Assembly: GCF_905404315.1 (NCBI RefSeq)
Contig: NC_066312.1
Location: forward strand, 5,257,001-5,321,000
Source: Leptidea sinapis
Taxonomy: Eukaryota > Arthropoda > Insecta > Lepidoptera > Pieridae
Length of the DNA: 64,000 nucleotides
Reading direction: 5' to 3'
Shown: in pieces, positions 10,601 through 21,839 of the stretch
Layout: every line of letters starts with the position of its first letter
Position numbering within the stretch: the first letter of the stretch is position 1
The notes under the pieces: generated by a model
Told to the model about the DNA's origin: nothing
The model's input: only the letters and a program-made list of their open reading frames with translations
Databases searched by the model: none
Translations under genes and position numbers: made by a program

Positions 10601-13379
10601 ATGTTGTCTAACTTTACGATTAGCGGTTATTATCAAAACGTACAAGGATTACGTACAAAAACACAAAGATTTTATTCACAGTCAATCAATCATTGATAAT
10701 AGATATTTAATTTATCGGTGCGATCGATCAGCTCAGGCGAGCGGATTAGAGCGAGGTGGAGGAGTGATGGTGGCGGTGAATCGCGACTATCTGCCTGTGC
10801 GCCAAAACTGGCCATGCCCCCCGCGCGCCTCCTCCGGACTGCGTATGGGTTACAATACTGTTGTCTCCAAATAATAACAGCAAAGACAAATCATTGCATA
10901 TTTGTTGTGTTTACATTCCGCATGGGCCTCTGTACAAAGATACACTTTAAAACTTCTTTGAAATTTGTACTCAATTAATTATAGAATATTCTAATGATAT
11001 TTTTCTTATAACAGGTGACTTTAACGTAACACATGCTCAGTGGTCTAGCACGGATAATCATAATATGCGTCTTGACAATGGTACCGACTCGAGGTTGGAG
11101 CCACTAAATGAGTTTCTATGTTTTACTGGCCTACAACAATTTAATACTAGTTTTAATTCAAATCAGCGGCTGTTAGACCTTATTTTATGCAATAGAAATT
11201 GCAATGTTCTCACCAGCGACTGTCCTATTGTAAACGAAGTGGTACATCATAAAGCGTTACAAATTGAGTTAAACTCAATTCGCCTACTCTCTCTTATACC
11301 CGCGCCTACTCTTAAACATTGTTTTTCTACTCGAATTTTGCTGAAATTAATAACGAGTTGTCTAAGATTGATTGGTTTTTGCTATTTTCAAGACGATCAT
11401 TGGAGGAGTGTATTTTAATTTTTTATGAAATTCTAAATCGTTTGATAGACACGCATGTTCCAAAGCGCCCTCTACGCACAAATTCAAATAAGCCTCCCTG
11501 GTATACAAAACCCCTCATAAGATTACTGAAAGAAAAGAAAAAGTACCATTAACTATGGAAGACATATGGCAACCCATTAGATTACGACAGTTTTAGATGC
11601 ATAAGAAAAAGAATTGATAAATTAGAACGTAGATGCTATAAAAATTACATCATCTCCACAGAAAATAAAATTACGTCTAACCCAAAGTTCTTCTGGTCTT
11701 ATATGAAGTCAATTTCCGCAAGGAGTGGTCTTCCACAAGTTATGTATTATAAAGTTTAACGAACACTTCCACTCTGTATTTGAAAAAGCTGGTACCATTG
11801 AGCTGCACAATCTTCCACCAGTAAAAAATACAGTTTTTGACATGAATACCATAATTTTAACTAAAGACCTTGTGCATAAATATCTTAAGTCAATCAACAT
11901 AAATAAGGGAGCCGGTCCTGATTGTATTCATCCAGTTATCATAAACAAATGTTCTCACGAGTTATCTGTTCCTATCACTTTACTATTTGAGAAGTATCTT
12001 CGTGAAGGTTGTGTGCCCTCTATTTGGAAACGTGCGCTTGTTACTCCGATACCGAAAGGAGAAATGAGCTGTGACATTGAGAAGTATCGGCCCATCTCCA
12101 AATTATGCCAATTAGGCAAGATATTAGAGAAGATTGTCACCGACCAGCTGTCTGCCGCTGTACGTCGTCATATATCAACATGGTTTTGTAAAAGGTCGCA
12201 GTGTTGAAACAAATCTTTTATCGTACACTGAAATTATTTTAGAAGCTTTGGATAATAATTACCAGGTGGATGCCGTGTACACTGATTTTGCCAAAGCATT
12301 CGATAAAATTTCTCATGAACGCCTCCTCTTGAAACTTTGGCAACTTGGTATACACGGGGATCTTTTTCGCTGGATAAAGTCGTACATTGAAAATCGGTCG
12401 CAGGCAGTTGCAGTGGATGGGTATACCTCTCAGTACAGACTCATTACTTCTGACGTTCCACAAGGGTCACATTTAGGACCGTTGTTATTTATATTATACC
12501 TTTATGATGTCATAGAAAATGTAAACCGTTCCAATTTACTTTTATATGCCGATGACACAAAAATTTTAAAGTCATCCGCGATATTGGTGACTATGATACC
12601 TTACAAAGTGATTTAAGTCATTTCGAGACAGTTTGTAATCAAAATAACCTCTTTTTGAATACCGATAAGTGTTTCGTTATAAGTTTCAGCAGAAAAAGAG
12701 AACCCATACAATTTCAATACAAACTCTTTCAAAAAGAACTAGCCCACGTTGATCAAATTCGTGATCTAGGTGTAATTATGGATTCTAAAGTCACTTTTCT
12801 ACCTCATATAGATAGCATTATAAATAAAGGTTTTAAACAATTAGGTTTCATACTTCGGGTAGGAAAGCCCTTTAAGAGAGCTTTGACGTACAAGGTGCTG
12901 TTTAATAGTTTTGTTCGCAGTCATCTCGAGTTTGCTAGTTTTGTTTGGAATCCATTTTTTAATATCTATGCAAATAAAATAGAAATGGTTCAGAAAAATT
13001 TTTTAAGAGTTCTCGATTATCGTACAGGTCACATATATATATGGATTATGACACCTCACTGAAAAGGCATGAAATATGTTTATTAAGTTGCCGTCAAAAT
13101 TGTACTGATATATCAATTATTTTGAAAATTATAAATAATATTATCGATTCCCCACCATTATTGCACTCACTGTCTTTTAGAGTACCTCAACGTCGCGAAC
13201 GAACTTGCCGGAGCAAGCCTCTTTTTGTAATACCTCGCAGTCGCACAAACTACGCAGAAAACGCATTCATAAGACGTGCTTGCAGGTTGTACAATGATAA
13301 GGTATTACACATAGATTTATTTAGTGAATCCCTAAGCAGTTTGAAAGAATCTGCTTTGGAGTATCTTTGTGAAAAATAG
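10601..13379 (+). pseudogene. Jockey-type LINE ORF2 (endonuclease and RT), nearly full length
   Basis: The ATG at 10601 begins MLSNFTISGYYQNVQGLRTK, a normal ORF2 start. The endonuclease shows GGGVMVAVNRDYLP near 10760 and GDFNVTHAQWS near 11016. The RT shows NKGAGPDCIHP near 11910, EKYRPISKLCQLGKILEK near 12090, YTDFAKAFDKISHE near 12280, VPQGSHLGPLLFILY near 12455 and the catalytic YADDTKIL near 12545. The C-terminal part ends at the stop at 13377. Frame changes occur near 12165, 12580 and 13030, among others. The total length, about 2.8 kb, matches a complete Jockey ORF2 of roughly 900 codons, so the copy is old but structurally whole apart from ORF1. Confidence 0.85.
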
Positions 13380-13800
13380 TAATCTAAGTTATTTTAAATA
13401 GATATGTTGGTTTTCAAAAATGATGTTTATATTAAGTACGTATTTGTTTTATATGAATAAATTATTAATGATGTAGTTTTACAAATGTAAGAAACGGTAG
13501 GTCTATAATGTAGGTATGTTACTCTTCAAAACTTATGATAATATTGTTTGCTTTAAATAAAACTATAAAGTAGATTAAAAAAAACTGTAAATAAGAAACT
13601 GTAGGTTAATAATGTAGATAGTATGTAACTCTTCAAAACTTATGTCTATAATTAAGAATTTTTGTTATATAAAATAATTAATGATGCAGTTTTTAAAAAT
13701 CTAGGAAACTGTAGGTCTATACTTTACTAAGTATTTCTCAGCTAATATGTTGACTGTTTGTTTCTGAATAAAATAAATAAATAAATAAAAAATGATCCTG
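13380..13800 (+). repeat. Jockey 3' UTR with imperfect tandem repeat and AAAT tail
   Basis: Three imperfect copies of a roughly 110-bp unit, recognised by gaaactgtaggt near 13491, 13592 and 13706, each preceded by an atgatgyagttttt-like word where preserved and followed by ctcttcaaaacttatg in the first two. The UTR ends in an aaat-repeat tail at 13769-13790, the usual 3' end of such LINEs. Confidence 0.7.
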
Positions 13801-14369
13801 GAAAATGTACAAAACAAATGTTAAGAACTTAAATTGAGGATTGGTCTCCGCTGCGCTCCAACTAGATTGATTGATTGTTAAACTTTGCTAATAATTCAAA
13901 GTAAATTGCCAGGTTGCGTAAAACTTTGTAAAAATAATAGTACAAGTAATAAGAAAGACGATAGGATCACATAACATCCGTAAGTATTATGTATTTTATT
14001 AATTATAATTAATAAACTTTTTATATTTTAAATTGTTTTATATTTATGTATTAAACTAACACTGACTAACTGTAAAAGTAATTATGGCAACTCTTTGTTG
14101 CAGTATTTAAGGCAAGACTAGGTATAATATGGTATATACGGGCTATTGTTTCTATGTGTATATATCGGAATATACTGCCACTGCTACCCCAACTCCTCCA
14201 GAAACCTCAGCAATCTCCTCTCTTGCCTAAAGATTTCCGGGATTGTGTTTTGGGTGCTATGATGTTGAGCCCGGTAAGTGAATACAAGAGGACAATGCAA
14301 AGTACAAGAGCTGCCATTTCTTCTGCCACCATGCAGGGCCTGCTCAGTCATCGGTGTGTCAGTCAGTCA
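13801..14369. other. Intergenic DNA, no supported gene
   Basis: A plus-strand open frame at 14154-14275 reads LLPQLLQKPQQSPLLPKD and is followed by a consensus-like donor (cccggtaagtg) at 14272. It could be a lone exon, but no partner exon was found. AT-rich sequence elsewhere. Confidence 0.25.
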
Positions 14370-14640
14370 TACCTACATGAAACAGATAATTATTATAATT
14401 CATTCTTTTTATGACTCTGTTTATATCTTTTCCAGTGAGCTGACGTATCTCAAGTGGTTTAAGAATTGGACTTCCCAAGGAGATGCTACGCATTAAAGGG
14501 AACCATTCAAAAAGGATGTGTAGCGGGGTCTCGTCTGTACTACACAATAAACAATCTACACACTCTGAAATCTCTGAGGCGTAGCATTGAGAGGTGTTTA
14601 TTTAATCTGTAGTGCCCCGTTAGTGTCCTGGTTAGAATGC
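14370..14640 (-). pseudogene. LINE C-terminal fragment (post-RNase H tail)
   Basis: The minus strand reads TDETPLHILFEWFPLMRS and then SPILKPLEIRQLTGKDI. This is the tail that follows RNase H in I/R1-type LINEs (compare DETPIHLLCDC at 3150 in the element at 480-3399). Upstream on the minus strand a decayed stretch to about 14640 fits the rest of that region. The fragment is unrelated in position to the Jockey element next to it. Confidence 0.6.
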
Positions 14641-14934
14641 GTAAGTTTTTCCTTCTGAACAAATTTATTATAAAATAACCTAGGGGCGGTCCTTTCATTC
14701 CCAATCATTTATGTTATTTTAGGTTCTCTTGCCCCCACGATATAATCTCCAGGGTCAGACCGTATAAATAGTTTCTCAGGACGGTACTTGGAAAAAATGG
14801 ATATGAATGTTATAGGACCCAGATACACCAGGATTCCAATCGGGGTCTTCTGGTTTCCGGATCGCCCGATTATTATTCCCACCTGAGGTATTATAATCTT
14901 ATAGACTTATAGATAAAACTATATTTTTTAAAAT

Positions 14935-15810
14935 TGAATCCTATACTAAATTTCATTAAAATCATTGGAGCCCTTTTTGAAATTCAGATTATGTATAAGC
15001 AAATATTATTGTGTGTAAGAATTGCTCGTTGAAAGTTATAATAATCTTATTGATAAAAGTTTTAAGCTATTAACCGACTCACCCAATGCATACGAAGGAA
15101 ATCAAGAAAAAAATAATATATAACGCAAGCACTATTATAATTGAACCAAAATTAAAAAGGTTAACGCCATAAAACTACTTAAATCGTATGTATCAATAAC
15201 AACATTTACTCTATATAAAACACTGGGCGGGAACAATCAAACAAGATCTACCTCGAATAGACATCAAGCACCCTCGCAAGATGATAAAACTCTCACGGTT
15301 ACGTAAAATAACTCATGTAACAACTGGTCATGACCCTTTTAACAAGGATCTGTTTGATATAGGTGTCACCGACAGTCCATTGTGCAGAGCCTGCACCGAG
15401 GCAGAAGACACGGCCACATACATAGAAGACTCTCCTCAAGGTAATGGGTGACACCAGAGGTTTAATAAAGTACCTTGAGGGTTTGGGGCGGTAGATTTAG
15501 ATGCCGACTCCACGACGCAAAATCTCCTATTTTTCTGCTGTAGACGGCGAGTTGCGTATAGTAAGTAGCCCATGACATAGGTAATAATCTAATAACATTT
15601 GCTCATGATACATCATTTCCTGTAAAGGTTTCTGCTAAACGAGTCTGATCGCGTCTAACCTTGATACTATAAAGTGCTTTTAAGAATGATGTTTTTATTT
15701 AATCGTTATAGAGTGCATGTATGTAATTGTTTATCTCGTCAAGTGACTTCTCTCGCTCAGCCAGCACCCGCATTCCTTGCAGCGATGTCTCCAATAACAA
15801 TAATATTATC
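14935..15810 (+). repeat. Duplicated unit U1, left part: R1-like LINE C-terminal relic
   Basis: This ~870-bp stretch is collinear and same-strand with 25600-26420. Within it the plus strand encodes a broken LINE C-terminus (LRKITHVTTGHDPF, FDIGVTDSPLCRAC) that is open as a 99-codon frame in the other copy. The match extends well upstream of the coding part (for example cccaatgcatacgaagg in both) and downstream to aacaataatattatcca. This shared non-coding flank shows a segmental duplication, not two independent LINE insertions. Confidence 0.75.
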
Positions 15811-15989
15811 CATTATTAAACCATAAGTACTACAAAGATTGTTATTATTAATTAGTCGTAGTAAAGAGAACATTTATGTTTAAAGGTATCTTATAGAAGC
15901 AAACCTCAACTAATTAACATACATACAAACAAGAGCATAACATACATCTAAACAACATAATACACATACAAATAAGAAAATATACTTAC

Positions 15990-16208
15990 AGAAAAACAAG
16001 GACCAGCTCCATGCTCCCCTTGTCCTTGAGGACTTCTCTTCAAACTTTGAGTCTGATTCATGGGCTGCTGGGTTGCATCGGGCGCGACTATCTCGTTGGG
16101 CCTAAACCGGCAGGGCGGACAGTGCGAGCTACCGACTGACAGCTCGGTGGCCGCACGACTCTTGCACAAGCTCGGGTACCCTAAGTGACACTTGGCACAC
16201 TCCCGTAT
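15990..16208 (-). CDS. PHD-like module exon, unit U1
   Basis: The minus-strand segment between an acceptor (ttgtacacag at 16209-16218) and a donor (gtaagtata, GT at 15989-15988) is exactly 219 bases, 73 codons, open and phase 0 at both ends. It begins IRECAKCHLGYPSLCK, has a second CPPC pair about 15 residues later, then QQPMNQTQSLKRSPQG and ends GPCFS. The spacing C-x2-C, Y-x3-C, C-x2-C resembles the second half of a PHD zinc finger, which binds histone tails in known proteins. Here that is inference from Cys spacing only, and the usual Trp before the last Cys pair is absent. It joins in frame to the exon at 16660-16739. I do not recognise the gene. Confidence 0.5.
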
Positions 16209-16269
16209 CTGTGTACAACCAAGTATACCAGCTAATGGTGAAAAGTAATTTGTGTAGTCACACATAAAA

Positions 16270-16400
16270 AATTAAGTCAAAGTTAAATAAACTTTATTGC
16301 TTAGTTTTGAATTAAGTACTTTTGACTTCAAGCACCCTCGTAAGCTGATAATATTCCCTCGACCAAGGCTCCGTAAAATAACTCGACGAATCACAAAACA
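16270..16400 (+). repeat. Junction of units U1 and U2 with truncated LINE piece
   Basis: At 16326-16393 the R1-like LINE segment reappears (caccctcgtaagctgata, ccgtaaaataactcg) but is cut off and joined directly to aaaacacaactgcaatcg, a sequence that in unit U3 lies about 400 bp further on. This indicates that U2 arose from the same ancestral unit with an internal deletion. Confidence 0.6.
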
Positions 16401-16659
16401 CAACTGCAATCGTAAAAATATGTCTCTGGCATCTGTTTTCTGTTTCTTTACAAGAGACAGAAATAGTACTGCGTAATACGACAGCTTACAAACATACACA
16501 TTATTTAATTTAAAAGTACTATAAGCAATGTTATTATGAATTATCTGTAGCAATGAGAATATTTACGTTTATAGGTATCTTATAGGAGCAAACCTCCACT
16601 ATATTAACAAACATACAAACAAGATCATAACATACACACAAACAAGACAATATACTTAC

Positions 16660-16739
16660 AGAAAACCAAGGACTTGCTCCATGCTCTCCTTCTCCTTGAG
16701 GACTTCTCTCCAAACTTTGATTTGGAGTTGGTTCCATGT
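16660..16739 (-). CDS. Exon encoding MEPT...SPWFS, unit U2
   Basis: On the minus strand a pyrimidine-rich tract and acceptor (ttcgttttag, AG at 16741-16740) precede an 80-base segment that opens ACATGGAACC. From the ATG at 16737 it encodes 26 residues, starting MEPTPNQSLERSPQG and ending SPWFS, and is followed by a consensus donor gtaagtata with GT at 16659-16658. Splicing to the acceptor at 16209 keeps the frame. In unit U1 the same residues are fused to the PHD-like part in one exon, while here and in U3 they form a separate exon. Confidence 0.5.
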
Positions 16740-17100
16740 CTAAAACGAAATTTTAATTTTTAAATACTATTATTTAAATACTGGCTCTTATAGTATTACT
16801 ATTTGAGCATTACGATTTTTATTAATATTGTATACTGAATCTGAATCCCAATTGCATAATTATATTTTTTTCATTCGTTTATGTATATTACGCTAAATTA
16901 TACGTTAAAGTATAGAATTTAATTAAACACTTTGCAAACTTAATTATTTTTAGACTGTATAATATTAATAATTATGTATCATACATCCAGCCGTTTCCGA
17001 GATGTTCCGGAAAATACAATGGAAAAGTATTTTGTAAATTAGGATGGTTGAGAGATGTTAGAGAGTTATTATTTATTACGCGACCCCAGTCTCTGTTGAA

Positions 17101-17244
17101 CGTCTGCTCCATGGGCTGCTGGGATGCACCGTGTTCGACCACCTCGTTGAGCTTCCGCTGGCAGGACGGGCAGTGCCAGTCACCGATCGTGGGCCTGTGG
17201 CACAAGGTCGGGTACCAATCGTGACACTTGGCACACTTGAATAT
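17101..17244 (-). CDS. PHD-like module exon, unit U2 (3' border uncertain)
   Basis: After an acceptor identical to that of U1 (ttgtacacag, AG at 17246-17245) the minus strand reads IFKCAKCHDWYPTLCHRP, then TIGDWHCPSCQRKLNEVVEH and QQPMEQT. The WY before the third Cys and the W two residues before the last C-x2-C fit a PHD finger better than U1 does. A donor after QQPMEQT is not clear, and the frame stays open to a stop at 16972. The exon would accept, in frame, the phase-0 donor of the U3 exon at 26842, with a ~9.6-kb intron full of transposons. Function is unknown. Confidence 0.45.
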
Positions 17245-17479
17245 CTGTGTACAACCAAGTATACCAGCTGATGGTGAAAACTAATTTGTGTTGCCACATA
17301 TAAAAAATAAAGTCAATCAAAGTTAATTAAACTTTATAAATTAGGTTTTAACATAGTGCTTTTGAATCGTGAATGAACCTTATAAAAGTAAAACCGTTAA
17401 CCGTTTAAAAGTAGTGCTCGTAAGAAGAACATGCAAGAAACTCAACGGTAATTTGCAAATGAGACCTGTTCGTGCTTTA

Positions 17480-18003
17480 TATCAGCTTGGTTATAGACAG
17501 TGTCTCAAAGAAAAACCACGTTTTTGCTCTTAATAGTGATTTTCATTATTATTACACTAGAAATAAGGGATTGCTTGTAACTAATTCTAATAGGCTTCAT
17601 AAGATACATAATAGCTTTAAGATAAATGTACACACTTTTATAATAAAGTCCCAGCCACTGTTCAGGCATTATCCATAAATAAATTTAAATGTTTTATTAA
17701 AAAATGGCTCTTTTGTAAGTCCTACTACTCCACAGCTGAATATCTAAGTGATCGGACAGCCTGGGACTAGATTATGATTGTTTTATAGCGATAGAAATGA
17801 CTGTACAATATTGTATATTTTTATTGAACAGAATGCAAAAAAAAAAGGAATGCTGGGAGAGTTTCTTGCACCACTTCTTCTCTCTCAGAGTGCCATTTGA
17901 TTCCGAAGCGGTAGCAGTACTAGTATATTAGAAATGACATCAAATATAATTCTAGAGGAATCAATTTTGAGAAAATAAATGCCCTTTTTTTGCCTTTTTT
18001 TTT
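17480..18003 (+). pseudogene. LINE C-terminus and 3' UTR
   Basis: The plus strand from 17520 reads HYYYTRNKGLLVT, then NRLHKIHNSF, then in a shifted frame ALSINKFKCFIKKWLF and SDRTAWD before a stop at 17768. This is the typical C-terminal end of a CR1/Jockey-type ORF2. The 3' UTR at 17770-18003 is shared with the minus-strand copy at 49546-49772, including tgtacaatattgtata and gagaaaataaatgcc. Confidence 0.7.
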
Positions 18004-18094
18004 CAATCAAATACATTATTTTATAATGGCTGTACTATACATAACAAATTAGTTTGTAAGGTGCTGCATACAAAAAATGATTCACATTTATTAT

Positions 18095-18165
18095 AAGTGA
18101 AGCGAACTAAATGAGTTACGGATCGCTACGGAATATAAAATAAAATAATAATGGATGGGAATATA
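18095..18165 (+). repeat. Short repeat flanking the gypsy relic, left copy
   Basis: A roughly 70-bp sequence (atgagttacgga, tcgctacggaatataaaa) is repeated in the same orientation at 23751-23818 on the other side of the gypsy coding region. It may be all that remains of the long terminal repeats, but similarity does not extend far enough to prove it. Confidence 0.4.
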
Positions 18166-18664
18166 TATATAAAATAATAATAATTCACACAGTGTGAACA
18201 CGCATACATTTACAAATAGCTTCCATAAGTAGATTTGCATAGGTGTGTCCCTACACTTTACCCTCCCCCCCCCCCCTTTTTACAAAAAAACAAAGTTAAT
18301 AACGAAATGTTAAAAATACATTTTTAGTCGTAACATTTATACACAATTACTACTCGGTAATAATACTGTATAAAAATGCTTATTGAGTGATCATATTGTT
18401 ACCTTTGTCTTTCGACTTATAAGTAGAAGTATTTCTACTTATAAGTAATAGATTATAGTTATTTACTTAACCTACATTTAATTACAATGCATGCGATATT
18501 AATATCTATGCATAAAATAATTAATGATCATGTGTCTACTCTTGCACAACACAAAATATGTAAAATCCGCACATTATTAAATTAATCATTTTTCTATGTT
18601 AAACATAAAATGAAATATTGAACCTTTAAAATTATTCTCAAAAACTTAAATATAACACATATAA
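18166..18664. other. AT-rich DNA with C-run and palindrome
   Basis: Contains a C homopolymer at about 18261-18277 and a perfect 14-bp palindrome with a 4-base loop at 18415-18446 (acttataagtagaa). No gene seen. Confidence 0.5.
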
Positions 18665-20262
18665 TTAATTGAAATACAATAAAATATAAACATGCATAAA
18701 TTTAAAACAATGGTATATTATAGCTGATTCTGTTTGAATATTAATCAGCGCGAATCGCACGGGTCGTCGAATTACACGACCGCTCCTTGTTACACTTATT
18801 GGTGGCGCAAGCTGAACCGACTTCGACTGAATGTGGAACAATATATTTTCTAACCGGGGATCATCATTTATCATAAACGCTGGTTTTAACCTATCTATTG
18901 AAATGCGTGTGACTCGATAGGTCGAAGTTGAATTTTTAAAACTTTTAGTCCTTGTTCCAAAACTGTATATGGACCATCGTACGTTGGCTTAAGTGATCTA
19001 TGTACCTCATTTCTAATAAAAACGTGACTATAATGTTGTAAAACCGAATACACGACTATTTTTTGCATTAGTTTTATCTCTCGTTATATATTAAGAGATA
19101 GTCTCATGGTTATTATTTACTAAACTAACGGCCGTCTTCCTTTTCGTGGTCGCCATTTGCGGACTTTACTGCCCCAACGGCCATCTGTCCGTCGAACTAT
19201 GTTCCCTGCCCAGTGCCACCTCTGTTTCGCAATCGTTTGAACTTTGTCGGTTACTCTATCTATCCATAGTTATGTACAATATAGTTACATCACCAGTTAT
19301 AGTCCAATGCTATCTGTCGATAGGCTATTGAAATGTAAGTAAGCGTCAACTAAGGATAGATAGGTTATTGAAAGTCGACGCCGTATAAGGATCATTGTTT
19401 GCCTGGCGAATAACATGATGGTTATACGATAGTCCATGACGTACTATCGTAGAACTATCATAGAATTCGCCAGGCAAACGTAAAGTTTTACCGAAGGCCA
19501 ATTATGGGGCACTAACACCACTGTCAGTCCGAATCGCTGCTCTTAACCATAACATAACCGTAGGCCACTCTTCAATCGACGACCTATTACTATCAAGTAT
19601 TCATGCCATTAGGGCTGCCTTTAATGATCTATGCCACCTTTCCACCGCACCATTACATTGTGGGTGGTAAGGCGTAGTACGGCTCTTTTAAAAACCTAAA
19701 AATGATATTAACTTTAAAATAAATTTTATTCGAACTGACGTCCTTGATCACTAGTTAAACGAACAGGGCAACCGTACCTAACTATCCAACCTTCATAAAT
19801 ATACTTAGCAATATATCTGCAGTAATTTCTTTTACGGGAAATTCCTCGGGCCAGTGTGTACGTATATCTATAATTGTGAATAAATATCTATATCCCTGTG
19901 GAGTTGTCGGCAAGCGACCAACTAAATCCACGTGTATATGCTCGAATCGAGAAACTTCGAGGAATTTCCCAATATCCGAAACAACGTGACGAGAAATTTT
20001 TAATCCTTTACATTGAATATGCTTTAGTCCATTTCCCTATATCAACATTCATACCAGGCCAAAAAAATTGTTTTGAGACCATCTTTCGGGTCTTATGTAA
20101 ACCTGGATGTCTTAAACTATGAACACTATTAAAAGCAATTTTCCTAAAATGTTCGGTTAAATAAGGCCTAATAACATTGCTCGAAACTTCAACAAAAAAC
20201 TCCTTTTCTACAATTGGGTAAATATATTTTCTTAAACTTAACATTATTGTCGCTATGCCCAT
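18665..20262 (-). pseudogene. Gypsy-type integrase, interrupted relic
   Basis: The minus strand from 20262 reads the zinc-binding region (SLRHPGLHKTRKMV and FFWPGMNVDIGKW), then a core start near 19950 with EHIHVDLVGRLPTTPQGY and TIIDIRTHWPEEFPVK, a degraded YALPP/G.VE region near 19660, and C-terminal blocks SHVFIRNEVHRSLKPTYDG near 19000, then DRLKPAF across a frame change near 18890, and TRSGRVIRRPVRF at 18765. About 450 bp between the core and the C-terminal domain (roughly 19090-19550) does not read as integrase and contains a 15-bp inverted repeat. The protein would insert the element's DNA copy into chromosomes. This copy is non-functional. Confidence 0.75.
19397..19479. repeat. 15-bp perfect inverted repeat with 53-nt spacer
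   Basis: gtttgcctggcgaat at 19397-19411 is exactly reverse-complemented at 19465-19479. The spacer holds a further small palindrome (acgatagt...actatcgt). The structure sits in the non-coding block within the integrase relic and may mark a small inserted foldback element. Confidence 0.7.
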
Positions 20263-20324
20263 GTTGCGTCATACTAATCTAAATCTATGTTTGTCGAAGT
20301 CACAGTTGGGTATACAATTGTATC

Positions 20325-20573
20325 TACACGTGATAAGGTATCGACTACAATAATATTATCTTTACCGCTAATATGCTGTATGGCGACCGTGAATTCACTT
20401 ATAAAAAGTAATTGTCACTTGTTCTTTGTTTCTTGATCCAAAGGTGAATCGGGGAAATTCGGAAGGTCCAAACGGGTAATAATAGCAGGTTTTTTCTATA
20501 TTGCAAGTGGCAACACAAATACAATGATAGGCTCTATTAAAGTCGTATTTTGAAGTATTTTCTTATTCGCCAA
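20325..20573 (-). pseudogene. Gypsy RNase H, C-terminal end
   Basis: The minus strand reads FISEFTVAIQHISGKDNIIV followed by VDTLSRV, the end of the RNase H domain of Ty3/gypsy pol. It runs towards the integrase start at 20262 in the normal gypsy order. Upstream it is cut by the Helitron 3' end at 20574. The RT and most of RNase H are not found on the other side of the Helitron, so they were lost. Confidence 0.7.
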
Positions 20574-20714
20574 CTAGCTGACCCGGCAAACGTTGTTTTG
20601 CCATATAATTTATTTTTAGTGTTCGACGCTTTTTTCCAGACGCATTTCACAAATACAACTACTATGAAAAAATCTTTTCAATTTTTTGGGTTAATATATA
20701 GCATATGTATGACA

Positions 20715-20870
20715 CTCACAAAAATTTGGCTTTCCACCAGGAAACCAGAGATAAAGGCCGGCAATGCTCTTGTGATTCCTCTGATGTTGCAAGAGAATGT
20801 GGGCGGCATCACTTACAGATAACCAGGTGGCTCGTAGCCTCTTTGGTCCTCCATCTGCATAAAAAAAGAT
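20715..20870 (+). repeat. LINE 3'-end fragment (family also at 31078 and 39720)
   Basis: The plus strand shares gagaatgtgggcggc and accaggtggc with the reverse complement of 31139-31200. It is the stop region and 3' UTR of a LINE whose coding end is readable at 31166-31363. Confidence 0.55.
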
Positions 20871-21099
20871 TACCCTCTAGAAAATTGTGATAATGATTTT
20901 AAATGAAAGAAAGTATTATTAAAGAAAGTATTACTTTATTTTTTCGTAAATTTTTCAATGAATTTATATTATTCTGCTATTCGGGACGCAGGCAGATGTA
21001 AGTGTTCGAACAACTATAGTTTGTTAGGATAGATAAGTACGGATGTATGTATACGATGCAAAAGTATGTGTCCTCCTAAATTATGTTAAACGATGTATT

Positions 21100-21369
21100 T
21101 CAGTCAGCATAAACATGCAGATTTTGCGATTTAGAAACGCGTAAATTCAAGTCACGTAGAGTTGGCCGTAGAAAAAACATGGCATGCCCAAATGTATACC
21201 TGCTTCTTTTAAGGTTTGACCCTGCAATTTTTTGATAGTCATTTAAAAAGCAATTTAATTGGACCTGCAGGCGCTTAAAATTAATAACTCCACCCGCATG
21301 CCCGTCCCACCGCCTGCCACCGGACTGCACAACAAAATCGCGCACTCGATTGTTTATCGTCATCGTCAT
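21100..21369 (-). pseudogene. Helitron helicase (Pif1-like) C-terminal relic
   Basis: The minus strand, using two frames, reads INFKRLQVQLN, then MTIKKLQGQTLKEAGI, then GMPCFFYGQLYVT, then RVSKSQNLHVYAD. These are the last motifs of the Pif1-family helicase of Helitron Rep/Hel proteins (MTINKSQGQ and HGQLYVA-x-SR in known members). The Rep nuclease and the rest of the helicase are absent. The position, about 0.5 kb from the 3' terminus, is right for the end of a Helitron gene. Confidence 0.75.
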
Positions 21370-21839
21370 AACTATTCAAATATTTGTTCAAATAATGTAG
21401 TATAGACAAAATATGTCCACTATAAATATCTGTTATGCAAGTGTTATTCTGGCATGTAAGTTATATTACTGTAAAGTTTCAATAAAATACATAAAGTAGA
21501 TTTCACGTGAAAGAGCAACAAACTACATCCAGACGTCTATACATTCTAACAAACTTTCGTTTTTATAATATTAGCAGATACTTTTTGGAAAGCCAGAAGG
21601 TTGGGCTGAGATTTTCACAGGGTTGTATGATTAAGTTGTATAATTAGTATGTATCGATGTACCTATTTTAGTATGTCTGACCTAAAGGACTTGTCGTTCT
21701 CACTCTTTGCCTCAAGTAGATATGACGTCCGTCACACACAATTGATTTGATATGAATGACGCTATGCTGGACAATGTTTTTGTAGTGTTTTAGTTTCCCG
21801 CGAGAACCCATCACTAATGTCGTTATGGGATTTGTAAAT

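Noticed and set aside
14154..14414. Possible exon followed by a donor-like cccggtaagtg
   Set aside because: No matching acceptor, partner exon or recognisable protein motif. Kept only as a remark.
18665..18874. Independent small gene
   Set aside because: The TRSGRV..RRPVRF reading is the end of a gypsy pol reading that continues from upstream blocks in order.
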